From: Kiritimatiellia bacterium
Lineage (GTDB): Bacteria > Verrucomicrobiota > Kiritimatiellia > RFP12 > UBA1067
Reading direction: 5' to 3'
Length of the DNA stretch: 5,322 nt
Assembly (NCBI GenBank): GCA_017508315.1
Contig: JAFVZE010000313.1
Coordinates: forward strand, 1-5,322
Part shown: piece after piece, positions 1 through 5,322 of the stretch
Layout of the letters: each line of letters begins with the position of its first letter
Position numbering within the stretch: position 1 is the first letter of the stretch
Notes under the pieces: model-generated
Databases searched by the model: none
Seen by the model: the letters and a program-made list of their open reading frames with translations, nothing else
What the model was told of the DNA's origin: nothing
Made by a program: the position numbers and the translations under genes

Positions 1-1
1 G

Positions 2-313
2 ATCCGCGCCTATAACAGTCTTGCGTCCGAAAACGACAGGATTTCAGAGCGCGACATCGCCTACATCGAAGAAAACGAGCGTGTGCCCGAACATCTCAGG
101 TTCAAGGGAAGCGATCCTTTCTATTCGAAGAAGAACTTCATTCATCTGCGCAGGACTTCGGGCAATGTGCAGCTTACGGTTTTCGAGGGCGGTCATTCCG
201 GCAATCTCCCCGCGGCCCTTGATTTCTTCCGGCGGCAGAAGTGGTGGACGCCGGCGGACTGGTCGCTGCCGGTCGCGGCCCAGGCAACGGATGTTTCAAG
301 CGTGACCAAATGA
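2..313 (+). CDS. Alpha/beta-hydrolase, C-terminal fragment (prolyl-oligopeptidase/esterase type)
   Basis: This is the 3' end of a gene that begins before the window. The frame is open from base 2 to the TGA at 311-313 and gives 103 residues. Fragment residues about 57-78 read NVQLTVFEGGH followed by SGNLPAALDFF. A hydrophobic strand leading into GGH, with an amphipathic helix after it, is how alpha/beta-hydrolases of the S9/acetyl-esterase type present their catalytic His near the C-terminus; here that is fragment residue His65, codon 194-196. The nucleophile Ser and the acid lie outside the window, so activity cannot be judged. The tail after the last helix (RQKWWTPADWSLP and beyond) has no recognisable motif. 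The gene ends 19 nt before the large secreted glycosidase-like gene on the same strand, so an operon is likely and an esterase acting on a decorated polysaccharide is plausible. A peptidase or another hydrolase of the same fold cannot be excluded. Confidence 0.72.
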   Translation: MRAYNSLASENDRISERDIAYIEENERVPEHLRFKGSDPFYSKKNFIHLRRTSGNVQLTVFEGGHSGNLPAALDFFRRQKWWTPADWSLPVAAQATDVSSVTK

Positions 314-332
314 GCGAAAGAATCTCCGTGAA

Positions 333-410
333 ATGAATATGAACCGGATAGAATCTGTCGGACGTATCGTTTTCGCCGCAATCGCGTTTCTTGCGGCCGG
401 AGCGCACGCG
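333..410 (+). other. Signal peptide coding region of the three-module protein
   Basis: Residues 1-26 show the three parts of a Sec signal peptide: a polar start with two Arg, a 12-residue Ala/Ile/Phe/Leu core, and a small-x-small end (A24-H25-A26). The mature protein should begin at Q27. There is no lipobox Cys after the core, so signal peptidase I rather than lipoprotein processing is expected. No other transmembrane segment is visible in the 1354 residues, so the mature chain should be soluble in the periplasm or outside the cell. Confidence 0.85.
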
Positions 411-3400
411 CAGATATCGCCGTCGTCGCCGCCGCGAGAAACGGCGGCGCACTTCCAGTCGAAGATCGACGATGCCGCGGCAAAAGGCGGCGGACGCGTG
501 ACGGTTCCGGCGGGCGCATGGACCTGCGGTACGTTGTGGCTTAAAAGCGGGGTCGAACTTCATCTTGCCAAAGGGGCGGTTTTGAAAGCGAGCGGCGATC
601 TCGCCGACTACAACGCGGAAGACGCCTACGAGCAGAACTGGGGGAGCAAGGCCGAATCGTGGCGCGCCCACCACCTGATCATCGCGCACGAGATCGAGAA
701 TGCCTCCATTACCGGCCCTGGGACGATCGACGGCAACGGCAGGGCGTTCTTCGCCAAGGAGCCAGGCGGTTTCGGGACGGTCACATGGCGCCGCGGGTCG
801 ATCACCACCGCCGACAGAGCCGCCGCGCGCCGTCCGGGACAGCTCGTCGTTTTCATCGAATGCCGCAACGTGCGTGTCGAAAACGTGAACTTCGTCGATT
901 CTCCGTGCTGGACGGTTTTCTTCCACGGGTGCGACAGGGTGCGCGCAAAAGGGCTGAAGATCCGCAGCGATCTCAGACACCAGAACACCGACGGCGTCGA
1001 CATCGACAGCTGCAGCGACGTATTCGTCTCGGACTGCGACGTCGAAACGGGCGACGACTGCTTTACCGTGCGCGGCAGCAACGCAAGACTGAAAGCGAAG
1101 GGCAAGGTCTGCGAGAATATTCGCTTCGCGAACTGCCGCGGCGCATGTTCCGCCTGCGGCGTGCGCGTCGGTGTCGGTAATGGTACGATCAGAAACGTCT
1201 CTTTCTCAAATCTCGTTTTCACGACGGCCGGACGGGGGATCGCGCTTCAGTGCAGTTATTCGGGAAAAGGGCAGAAAGGCGCGGATATTTCAAACGTGCG
1301 TTTCAGCGACATTAAAATCCGCGATGCGTCGATCGGCGTTCTTGTGACCGGCGGTTACGGCACGCCCAGCGCAAAGCTTGAGAATATCGTCTTTTCGCGG
1401 CTCGACGTCGAAGCCCATCAGCCCGTAGAGATCCGCGCGGCGGGGAAGACGGTTCCCGAGCGTATCGTATTCGACGATTTCAGGTACAGCGTCAAAGATA
1501 TTCCTAAGATGCCCGCGCGCGTAGCCGATATTTTCGTCGGAGAGGGTGTCGGCAGGGTGACGGTAAACGGCAAGGCGGTGAGCGGCACCGCGATGTCCGC
1601 GGCCGTTGTGAACGTCGCGGATTTCGGCGCCGTCGGCGACGGGAAGACTGACGATACTGCCGCCATCATGAAAGCGTACGATGCGGCGGCGCGCGGCGAG
1701 GGAACGCTCTTTTTTCCGAAGAACTCCAAGGGGTCGACGTATCTTACGAGGCGCAGCATCATCCTGCGTTCGGGGATGACGGTTTCGTCCGACGCGGGCG
1801 TCGTTCTGTCGAGCGCGTCGGCCGTTCTCGAAGGCGGCGGGAAGACGATACGCCGCAAGGTCGTTGCGGATTCGCCCAAAGGGGCGACGAGCGTCAAGGT
1901 CGACGACGCGTCCGGTCTCGTGCCCGGACAGGAAATAACGATCTGGCAGAGCGAGGGCTCCTACCGCGAAACGCTCGCCGACATCGTGAAGGTCGAGGGC
2001 AACACCGTTCACTTCGACACGAGCCGCTTTTCGAAAGATGGCGTCAACCGCGGAAATCTCCATGACCGCATCGGCGGCAAGGCGGTCGTGCTGACAGATT
2101 TCTCGCTCGTTAAAACGGTTATGTCAAAAGAGGCGGTCGATTGCGCGGTTGAGAACATAACCATCCGCTCGTGCGGCAATCTTACCGATCCGTATATCTA
2201 TACGATCAGCCCCATTCATCAGGCCCCCAACCGTCCGGCCGCCCAGAAGATTCTCCGCATCCGCAACGTGACGGTCGACGGTTCGTCGCAGGACGGCATT
2301 TCCGTACAGGGCTCCGGCGACATCTGGGTCGAGAACTGCACCGTGAGAAACGTTAAACACAAGGGCATCCACTGGGGCACGAGCTGCGACCGGGTCATCG
2401 TGCGCGACAATCTTCGCGAAAACTGCGGCGGCGCGGAGTTCGAAAAGTCCTCCAACAACGGCGGGACGGGCGCGATGTACTTCTGCGTCAACAACCACCG
2501 CGCTCTCATTACCGGCAATGAGATAAAGAACTGCTACCGCGGCGTGTTCGGCTACGACTACCGCGGCAACGGCGAGACCGACACCGATTCTGTCGTCGCG
2601 GACAACGTTTTCGACAACTGCGCGACCTACGGCTGTCTCATCCACGGCGGCCGCCGTTTGGTCGTCGCCGACAACGTTTTCCGGAATTTTTCGGGCGATG
2701 CTCTGCCGATAGCCGTGCGCGGCGAAAGGCAGAAGCGCCGGCTTCTGATGACGGGGCTTGATACCGGGGTCATCGACGGCAACGTTTTTGTCGACTGCGC
2801 CGTGACGGGCAGGTGCGTAAGCGTGCACGAATCGGCCGAACGCATCGCTCTCGGCGCCGAGAAAAAGCCTGCGGCATCTCCGCTCCGCGCCGCGCGCACG
2901 GCGGCCCGTCCCGGCCGCGTCGCCGTGCTGAACGAAAAGAAAGTGCTCAGCGGAAAGAATGTCGTACTTGAAGATGCTCACGTCACCGTCGCGGACGGTC
3001 CCGCGCTCGTTGTCGAGAACACGGAAAATGCCGTCGTGAAGGCTTCGTTCTTCTCGTCGAAGAACGGGACGGCGATCGAACTTCGCGGCGTAAACCGCAA
3101 TCTTATCATCGAAGGCTGCCACATCGCCGATTCGCGCAGGGGCATCGTCGCCGGTTCCGGATCGCAGGATGTTGCAATCCGCTGGTGCACGGTTCAGAAC
3201 TGTGCGGCGGCCGGAATTGATCTGAAGGGAGAACGCTTCACGGTGAGGGGGAATGTTTTCGCCCGCTTCGACAAAAAGTCGCAGCCGGTCGCTCTCGCGC
3301 TCAAGGATTCGGAGTTTTCCGCCAACACCGTCGCGGGTTTCAGATCGACCTACGCCAATGCGGACGGCGTCATCAGACTTGACGGGTCGGAAAACATACG

Positions 3401-4397
3401 CCTTCACGCAAACGTGATCACCGGCGAGAGAGGGGCGTTCAACGCCTCGTTCAAGGTGAATTTCGGCGGGGCGAAAGGAGTCAAAGAAGAAAACTGCGTT
3501 TTCGGGGCGCTTGACCCGCGCATTCTGAGGGGCGACGGCGCGCTCGCGTACCGCGATCCGGCGGTGTTCTTCGACGGAAAACGATATCATCTTTTCTGCA
3601 CCGTCGTTTCCACATGGAAGGACGGCCCCGTCTACAGTCAGCTTTTCACCATGAGCACGGGCGACTTCAGTTCGTGGCGCGGACTGTCGTTTATCACCGG
3701 GAAGGATCAGAAGCTCAATTTCTCAAGCCCCGGCAACGTGACAGAGTTCGGCGGCGAACACATTCTCTGTTGCTGCTCCTATCCGCGTCCGGGGTATATG
3801 CCGACGGACAAAGTCCGCTGGGCCGACGACACTGCCAGATGCTACATCATGCGCAAGGGTATAAAGGATAAGCAATGGGGCAAGCCGGAGCTTCTGAAGC
3901 TAAAAGGCGATAATGTGGGCTTTGCCGAGATGGGCAGAATGATCGACCCGTATTTTGTTGAAGATCCGAAGACGCCCGGCAAGTGGTGGTGCTTCTTTAA
4001 GCAGGGAGGTATCGCGCGCAGCTGGACGGGAGATTTTAAGACATGGCATTACGACGGCAAGATGAAAGGCGGCGAGAACGTTTCGATTATCCGCAAGGAT
4101 GACGGAAACTTTCTTATGTTCCATTCGCCGTCCGACGGCATCGGCATCAAGGAGAGTGAAGATCTTGTCAATTGGAAGGATGTCGGGACGGCGCAGATCG
4201 AAGGACGCGAAAACTGGCCGTGGGCGAAGGGACGTTTGACGGCGGGCGCGGTAATCGACTGCCGGAAAAATCCGCGCGTCGGCAAGTATGTGATGTTCTT
4301 CCACGGCTCCGGGCCGAAGACGGAGCTGGAAGGAGATTTCGACCGCAACGCCTCGATCGCGATGGTCGTTTCTGACGATCTCATTCACTGGAAATAG
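333..4397 (+). CDS. Secreted three-module protein: GH28-like + pectate-lyase-like beta-helix + GH43-like propeller
   Basis: A complete gene of 1354 residues ending in TAG. Residues 1-26 form a signal peptide: charged start with R5 and R11, hydrophobic IVFAAIAFLAAG, and an AHA cleavage site before Q27. The order of modules is GH28-like (about 33-400), a pectate-lyase-3-like beta-helix (about 425-1060, interrupted by a Pro/Ala/Arg-rich linker near 843-862), and a GH43-like five-bladed propeller (about 1065-1354). A typical stand-alone GH28 is about 400-500 residues, so this chain is a fusion of what are usually separate enzymes. It is probably exported and acts on a pectin-like or other complex glycan; the substrate is an inference. 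Start choice: an in-frame stop at 303-305 and no ATG before 333 leave 333 or the ATG at 339. Neither has a good Shine-Dalgarno; GAAAG at 316-320 is weak and too far away. It lies between a hydrolase gene (19 nt upstream) and a beta-helix gene (49 nt downstream). Confidence 0.88.
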   Translation: MNMNRIESVGRIVFAAIAFLAAGAHAQISPSSPPRETAAHFQSKIDDAAAKGGGRVTVPAGAWTCGTLWLKSGVELHLAKGAVLKASGDLADYNAEDAYEQNWGSKAESWRAHHLIIAHEIENASITGPGTIDGNGRAFFAKEPGGFGTVTWRRGSITTADRAAARRPGQLVVFIECRNVRVENVNFVDSPCWTVFFHGCDRVRAKGLKIRSDLRHQNTDGVDIDSCSDVFVSDCDVETGDDCFTVRGSNARLKAKGKVCENIRFANCRGACSACGVRVGVGNGTIRNVSFSNLVFTTAGRGIALQCSYSGKGQKGADISNVRFSDIKIRDASIGVLVTGGYGTPSAKLENIVFSRLDVEAHQPVEIRAAGKTVPERIVFDDFRYSVKDIPKMPARVADIFVGEGVGRVTVNGKAVSGTAMSAAVVNVADFGAVGDGKTDDTAAIMKAYDAAARGEGTLFFPKNSKGSTYLTRRSIILRSGMTVSSDAGVVLSSASAVLEGGGKTIRRKVVADSPKGATSVKVDDASGLVPGQEITIWQSEGSYRETLADIVKVEGNTVHFDTSRFSKDGVNRGNLHDRIGGKAVVLTDFSLVKTVMSKEAVDCAVENITIRSCGNLTDPYIYTISPIHQAPNRPAAQKILRIRNVTVDGSSQDGISVQGSGDIWVENCTVRNVKHKGIHWGTSCDRVIVRDNLRENCGGAEFEKSSNNGGTGAMYFCVNNHRALITGNEIKNCYRGVFGYDYRGNGETDTDSVVADNVFDNCATYGCLIHGGRRLVVADNVFRNFSGDALPIAVRGERQKRRLLMTGLDTGVIDGNVFVDCAVTGRCVSVHESAERIALGAEKKPAASPLRAARTAARPGRVAVLNEKKVLSGKNVVLEDAHVTVADGPALVVENTENAVVKASFFSSKNGTAIELRGVNRNLIIEGCHIADSRRGIVAGSGSQDVAIRWCTVQNCAAAGIDLKGERFTVRGNVFARFDKKSQPVALALKDSEFSANTVAGFRSTYANADGVIRLDGSENIRLHANVITGERGAFNASFKVNFGGAKGVKEENCVFGALDPRILRGDGALAYRDPAVFFDGKRYHLFCTVVSTWKDGPVYSQLFTMSTGDFSSWRGLSFITGKDQKLNFSSPGNVTEFGGEHILCCCSYPRPGYMPTDKVRWADDTARCYIMRKGIKDKQWGKPELLKLKGDNVGFAEMGRMIDPYFVEDPKTPGKWWCFFKQGGIARSWTGDFKTWHYDGKMKGGENVSIIRKDDGNFLMFHSPSDGIGIKESEDLVNWKDVGTAQIEGRENWPWAKGRLTAGAVIDCRKNPRVGKYVMFFHGSGPKTELEGDFDRNASIAMVVSDDLIHWK
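427..449 (+). other. GC-only inverted repeat just after the signal-peptide codons
   Basis: CGCCGCCG at 427-434 and CGGCGGCG at 442-449 form a perfect 8-bp inverted repeat around a 7-nt loop (CGAGAAA). It lies in the coding sequence 94 nt after the start codon and about 16 nt after the signal-peptide cleavage codon. No T-run follows, so it is not a terminator. A role in slowing the ribosome is possible, but in a GC-rich gene a stem like this can also arise by chance. Confidence 0.45.
429..1530 (+). other. GH28-like (polygalacturonase family) beta-helix module with altered active site
   Basis: The module spans about residues 33-400. It opens with the usual family start: a helix, GGGRVTVPAGAW, then LWLKSGVELHLAKGAVL. 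The core signature follows: QNTDGVDIDSC at 217-227 and ETGDDCF at 238-244. This places Asp220, Asp241 and Asp242 with the 21-residue spacing seen in fungal polygalacturonases (D180, D201, D202 in Aspergillus niger PGII). The next two motifs have changed. The expected GHG-x-x-x-G is ACGVRVG at 274-280, so the His is Cys275. The expected RIK is ALQ at 304-306. Polygalacturonases use these residues for catalysis or for binding galacturonate, so this module either acts on a different glycan or has reduced activity. Later rungs are seen as ISNVRFSDIKI and LENIVFSRLDV. Confidence 0.85.
1605..3510 (+). other. Pectate-lyase-3-like right-handed beta-helix module with inserted segment
   Basis: The module covers about residues 425-1060. 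Its start, NVADFGAVGDGKTDDTAAI (427-445), matches the hallmark N-terminus of the pectate lyase superfamily protein family (PF12708), which is shared by many glycan lyases, epimerases and phage tailspikes. An insertion around 510-600 contains KGATSVKVDDASGLVPGQEI, a beta-rich segment seen in some relatives of this family. From about 600 the rungs become regular, for example AVENITIRSC, IWVENCTVRNV, VIVRDNLRENC, VVADNVFDNC, VVADNVFRNF and VIDGNVFVDC. After a Pro/Ala/Arg-rich stretch near 843-862 more rungs follow (LIIEGCHIADS, VAIRWCTVQNC, FTVRGNVFARF). The fold is clear. No catalytic residues can be assigned by eye, so whether this part is a lyase, a hydrolase or a binding domain remains open. 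Confidence 0.75.
2592..2681 (+). repeat. Near-identical beta-helix rung repeat (2 copies, 69-nt period)
   Basis: Bases 2592-2612 and 2661-2681 match at 20 of 21 positions; the single difference is the third base of the Ala codon. They encode VVADNVF at residues 754-760 and 777-783. The offset of 69 nt is 23 codons, the usual length of one right-handed beta-helix rung. A more diverged copy, VIDGNVF, starts at 2769. This suggests a recent local duplication of a rung or strong conservation of the rung motif. Confidence 0.7.
3516..4394 (+). other. GH43-like five-bladed beta-propeller module
   Basis: The module spans about residues 1062-1354. Four blade-ending motifs of the pattern [ST]-x-D-[FL]-x-x-W are visible: STGDFSSW, WTGDFKTW, SEDLVNW and SDDLIHW. 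These are typical of the GH43/GH32/GH117 propeller enzymes. Candidate catalytic carboxylates are Asp1075 in YRDPAVFFDG (general base), Asp1205 in MIDPYF (pKa modulator) and Glu1248 in GGENVSIIRKDDGNF (general acid). Their order and local contexts resemble the Asp/Asp/Glu set of GH43. The stretch WPWAKGRLTAG (1295-1305) followed by GKYVMFFHGSG resembles glycosidase-like proteins I recall from PVC bacteria, although I cannot confirm that without a search. A GH43-type enzyme would remove arabinose, xylose or galactose units, but the sugar specificity cannot be read from sequence alone. Confidence 0.7.
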
Positions 4398-4446
4398 GAA
4401 TCTGCAACGGGTTTCAAACGATATGAAAACAGGGAAAGGAAAAATT
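4398..4446 (+). other. Short spacer between the second and third genes, no terminator seen
   Basis: These 49 nt separate the TAG of the large gene from the ATG at 4447. No inverted repeat followed by a T-run is present and no convincing -35/-10 pair can be seen. Read-through transcription into the third gene is therefore the simplest reading. Confidence 0.5.
4436..4440 (+). promoter_or_regulatory. Shine-Dalgarno AAGGA for the third gene
   Basis: AAGGA lies inside the purine-rich stretch AGGGAAAGGA and is separated from the ATG at 4447 by 6 nt, an ideal distance. It decides between two in-frame ATG codons: the one at 4423 has no purine-rich site in front of it, and starting there would put this Shine-Dalgarno inside the coding region. 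Confidence 0.75.
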
Positions 4447-5322
4447 ATGAAAAAGATCATAAATTGTCCGCTCGTAAAAAGAGCGCTTGCGCTCGGACTT
4501 ATGCTGTACGGCATGGGCGCTTTCGGCGCGACGTACCATGTCGCGCCGACAGGCGACGACGCCACGGCAGACGGCACCGATCCCGAAACGCCGTATGCGA
4601 CCTTGAAGGCTGCCCTCGGTGTCGCGCAGAAGGGAGATAAAATTAAAATCACAGATACAATAGAAGTACCTAACACGACAGCGGATCTTCAACTGACGGT
4701 TTCAGGGGTGGAGCTCTTCGGTGATGGACCGGACAAGTCGTGTTTGGATTTTACTATCTCTAATAAAGGAACAAGCGGTTACCTAAAATTAACAGAAGGA
4801 TCATTCGTTCATGATCTTCAGGTTTATAAGTCTCGCAGCAGTGGCGGTGTTATAAGAATAGCTGAGGGTGAAGATTCCGTGGTTGTTTCGAACTGTTGGA
4901 TCAACGGCAACTACTTTACGACAGGCGGCAGCCCGGCCGGAAATTTTTCGGCAGGTCTTGTCACGCACTGTCTTTTTACCGGCAATTCCAACAATAATTC
5001 AGGCGGTCCGATATTGACTTTGTCGGGTGTCGCCGTCATGCGAAACTGCATTTTTACCGGTAATACCATAAGTTCCAATTTGAGAGGACCTCTTAATGGA
5101 GTTATTGATCTTATCGGTAATGCGACAATGGATAACTGCGTTGTTTACGGCAACAGGTCAAAAGCGAGTAAAAATGGTGACACCGCTTCCGCAACCTACC
5201 GTTCCCGCAACGGCGGAGGCATTCATATTCCAAGCGGCAGTCCGGTAATCCGCAATTCGATTATCCGTGACAATCTGATGCCTTTGCCGTACATGGAAAA
5301 TCCTGGTGAAACGGATATCCAC
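4447..5322 (+). CDS. Secreted right-handed beta-helix protein (DUF1565-like), 5' part
   Basis: The frame is open from ATG 4447 to the last base, giving 292 residues with no stop, so the gene continues beyond the window. Residues 1-28 are a signal peptide: K2, K3, K11 and R12, then ALALGLMLYGMGAFGA, with cleavage near 27/28. The mature start, TYHVAPTGDDATADGTD followed by PYATLKAAL and KGDKIKI, is the typical opening of DUF1565-type parallel beta-helix proteins. Rungs follow with a repeated N-C-x-[FIV] or similar pattern: VVVSNCWINGN, LVTHCLFTGN, AVMRNCIFTGN, ATMDNCVVYGN, PVIRNSIIRDN. Such proteins are often large surface proteins whose C-terminus carries an anchor or export domain; that part is not visible here. 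No catalytic motif is recognised, so glycan binding or adhesion is as likely as enzymatic activity. GC content is clearly lower than in the upstream gene from about 4640 to 5110. Confidence 0.85.
   Translation, partial: MKKIINCPLVKRALALGLMLYGMGAFGATYHVAPTGDDATADGTDPETPYATLKAALGVAQKGDKIKITDTIEVPNTTADLQLTVSGVELFGDGPDKSCLDFTISNKGTSGYLKLTEGSFVHDLQVYKSRSSGGVIRIAEGEDSVVVSNCWINGNYFTTGGSPAGNFSAGLVTHCLFTGNSNNNSGGPILTLSGVAVMRNCIFTGNTISSNLRGPLNGVIDLIGNATMDNCVVYGNRSKASKNGDTASATYRSRNGGGIHIPSGSPVIRNSIIRDNLMPLPYMENPGETDIH
4523..4549 (+). other. 10-bp perfect inverted repeat at the signal-peptide cleavage codons
   Basis: TCGGCGCGAC at 4523-4532 and GTCGCGCCGA at 4540-4549 are exact reverse complements around the 7-nt loop GTACCAT. 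The stem spans the codons for the signal-peptide end and the first mature residues (FGATYHVAP). No T-run follows. By sequence alone this is the strongest short hairpin I noticed in the window. It may affect translation early in the gene, or it may be a by-product of GC-rich codon choice. Confidence 0.55.

Noticed and set aside
174..980. Open frame (268 codons) on the minus strand across the first two genes
   Set aside because: It is antisense to the GGH region of the hydrolase and to the GH28 start, both supported by family motifs. The product is low-complexity and Arg-rich, without a recognisable fold.
2124..3590. Long open frame (488 codons) on the minus strand
   Set aside because: It lies wholly opposite the beta-helix coding region, has an Arg/Val/Asp/Ala-heavy composition typical of the antisense of GC-rich genes, and shows no domain motif, while the + strand frame has clear motifs throughout.
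4423..4446. Alternative start of the third gene at ATG 4423
   Set aside because: It is in frame, adding 8 residues, but has no Shine-Dalgarno in front, whereas ATG 4447 has AAGGA at 6 nt. It remains possible but less likely.
4481..4494. Palindrome GAGCGCTTGCGCTC in the third gene as an operator
   Set aside because: It encodes signal-peptide residues (RALAL), has only a 2-nt centre, and lies inside the coding region with no promoter nearby.
4523..4549. Strong hairpin as a Rho-independent terminator
   Set aside because: No T-run follows the stem (the next bases are CAGGCGACGA) and it is inside an open frame that continues with clear beta-helix motifs.
3900..4692. Overlapping minus-strand open frames opposite the propeller and the third gene start
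   Set aside because: They cross an intergenic gap and two well-supported + strand genes, and have no family motif.

Overview
This is a protein-coding stretch, all on the + strand, from a GC-rich bacterium (roughly 60% GC in the central gene). It holds three genes: the 3' end of a probable alpha/beta-hydrolase (esterase/peptidase type), a complete 1354-residue secreted multimodular carbohydrate-active protein, and the 5' part of a secreted right-handed beta-helix protein that runs off the window. No RNA genes, insertion sequences, CRISPR arrays, terminators or clear promoters were seen. Secreted polysaccharide-degrading enzymes next to a beta-helix surface protein suggest a PVC-group polysaccharide degrader (Lentisphaerota or Kiritimatiellota, possibly from a gut). 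This is an inference from gene style, not from a marker gene.

Layout. Positions 2-313 encode the last 103 residues of the hydrolase, including a GGH motif that probably carries the catalytic His. After 19 nt comes the large gene (333-4397): a signal peptide, a GH28 (polygalacturonase-like) beta-helix, a pectate-lyase-3-like beta-helix with an inserted segment, and a C-terminal GH43-like beta-propeller. After 49 nt with no hairpin, a third gene starts at 4447 behind a good Shine-Dalgarno. It encodes a signal peptide and a DUF1565-like beta-helix and is still open at 5322. Spacing and strand suggest that the first two genes, and possibly all three, are co-transcribed.

How they could work together (inference): the exported three-module protein would bind and/or cleave a pectin-like or other uronic-acid or side-chain-bearing glycan, and the neighbouring hydrolase could remove ester groups or act on another part of the same substrate. 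The third protein looks like a cell-surface or secreted beta-helix protein; nothing visible shows that it is an enzyme.

The most notable points are the fusion of three glycan-active-type folds in one chain, a GH28 module that keeps all three catalytic Asp residues but has lost the GHG histidine and the RxK motif, a strong drop in GC inside the third gene, and GC-rich perfect hairpins just after the signal-peptide codons of both exported proteins.
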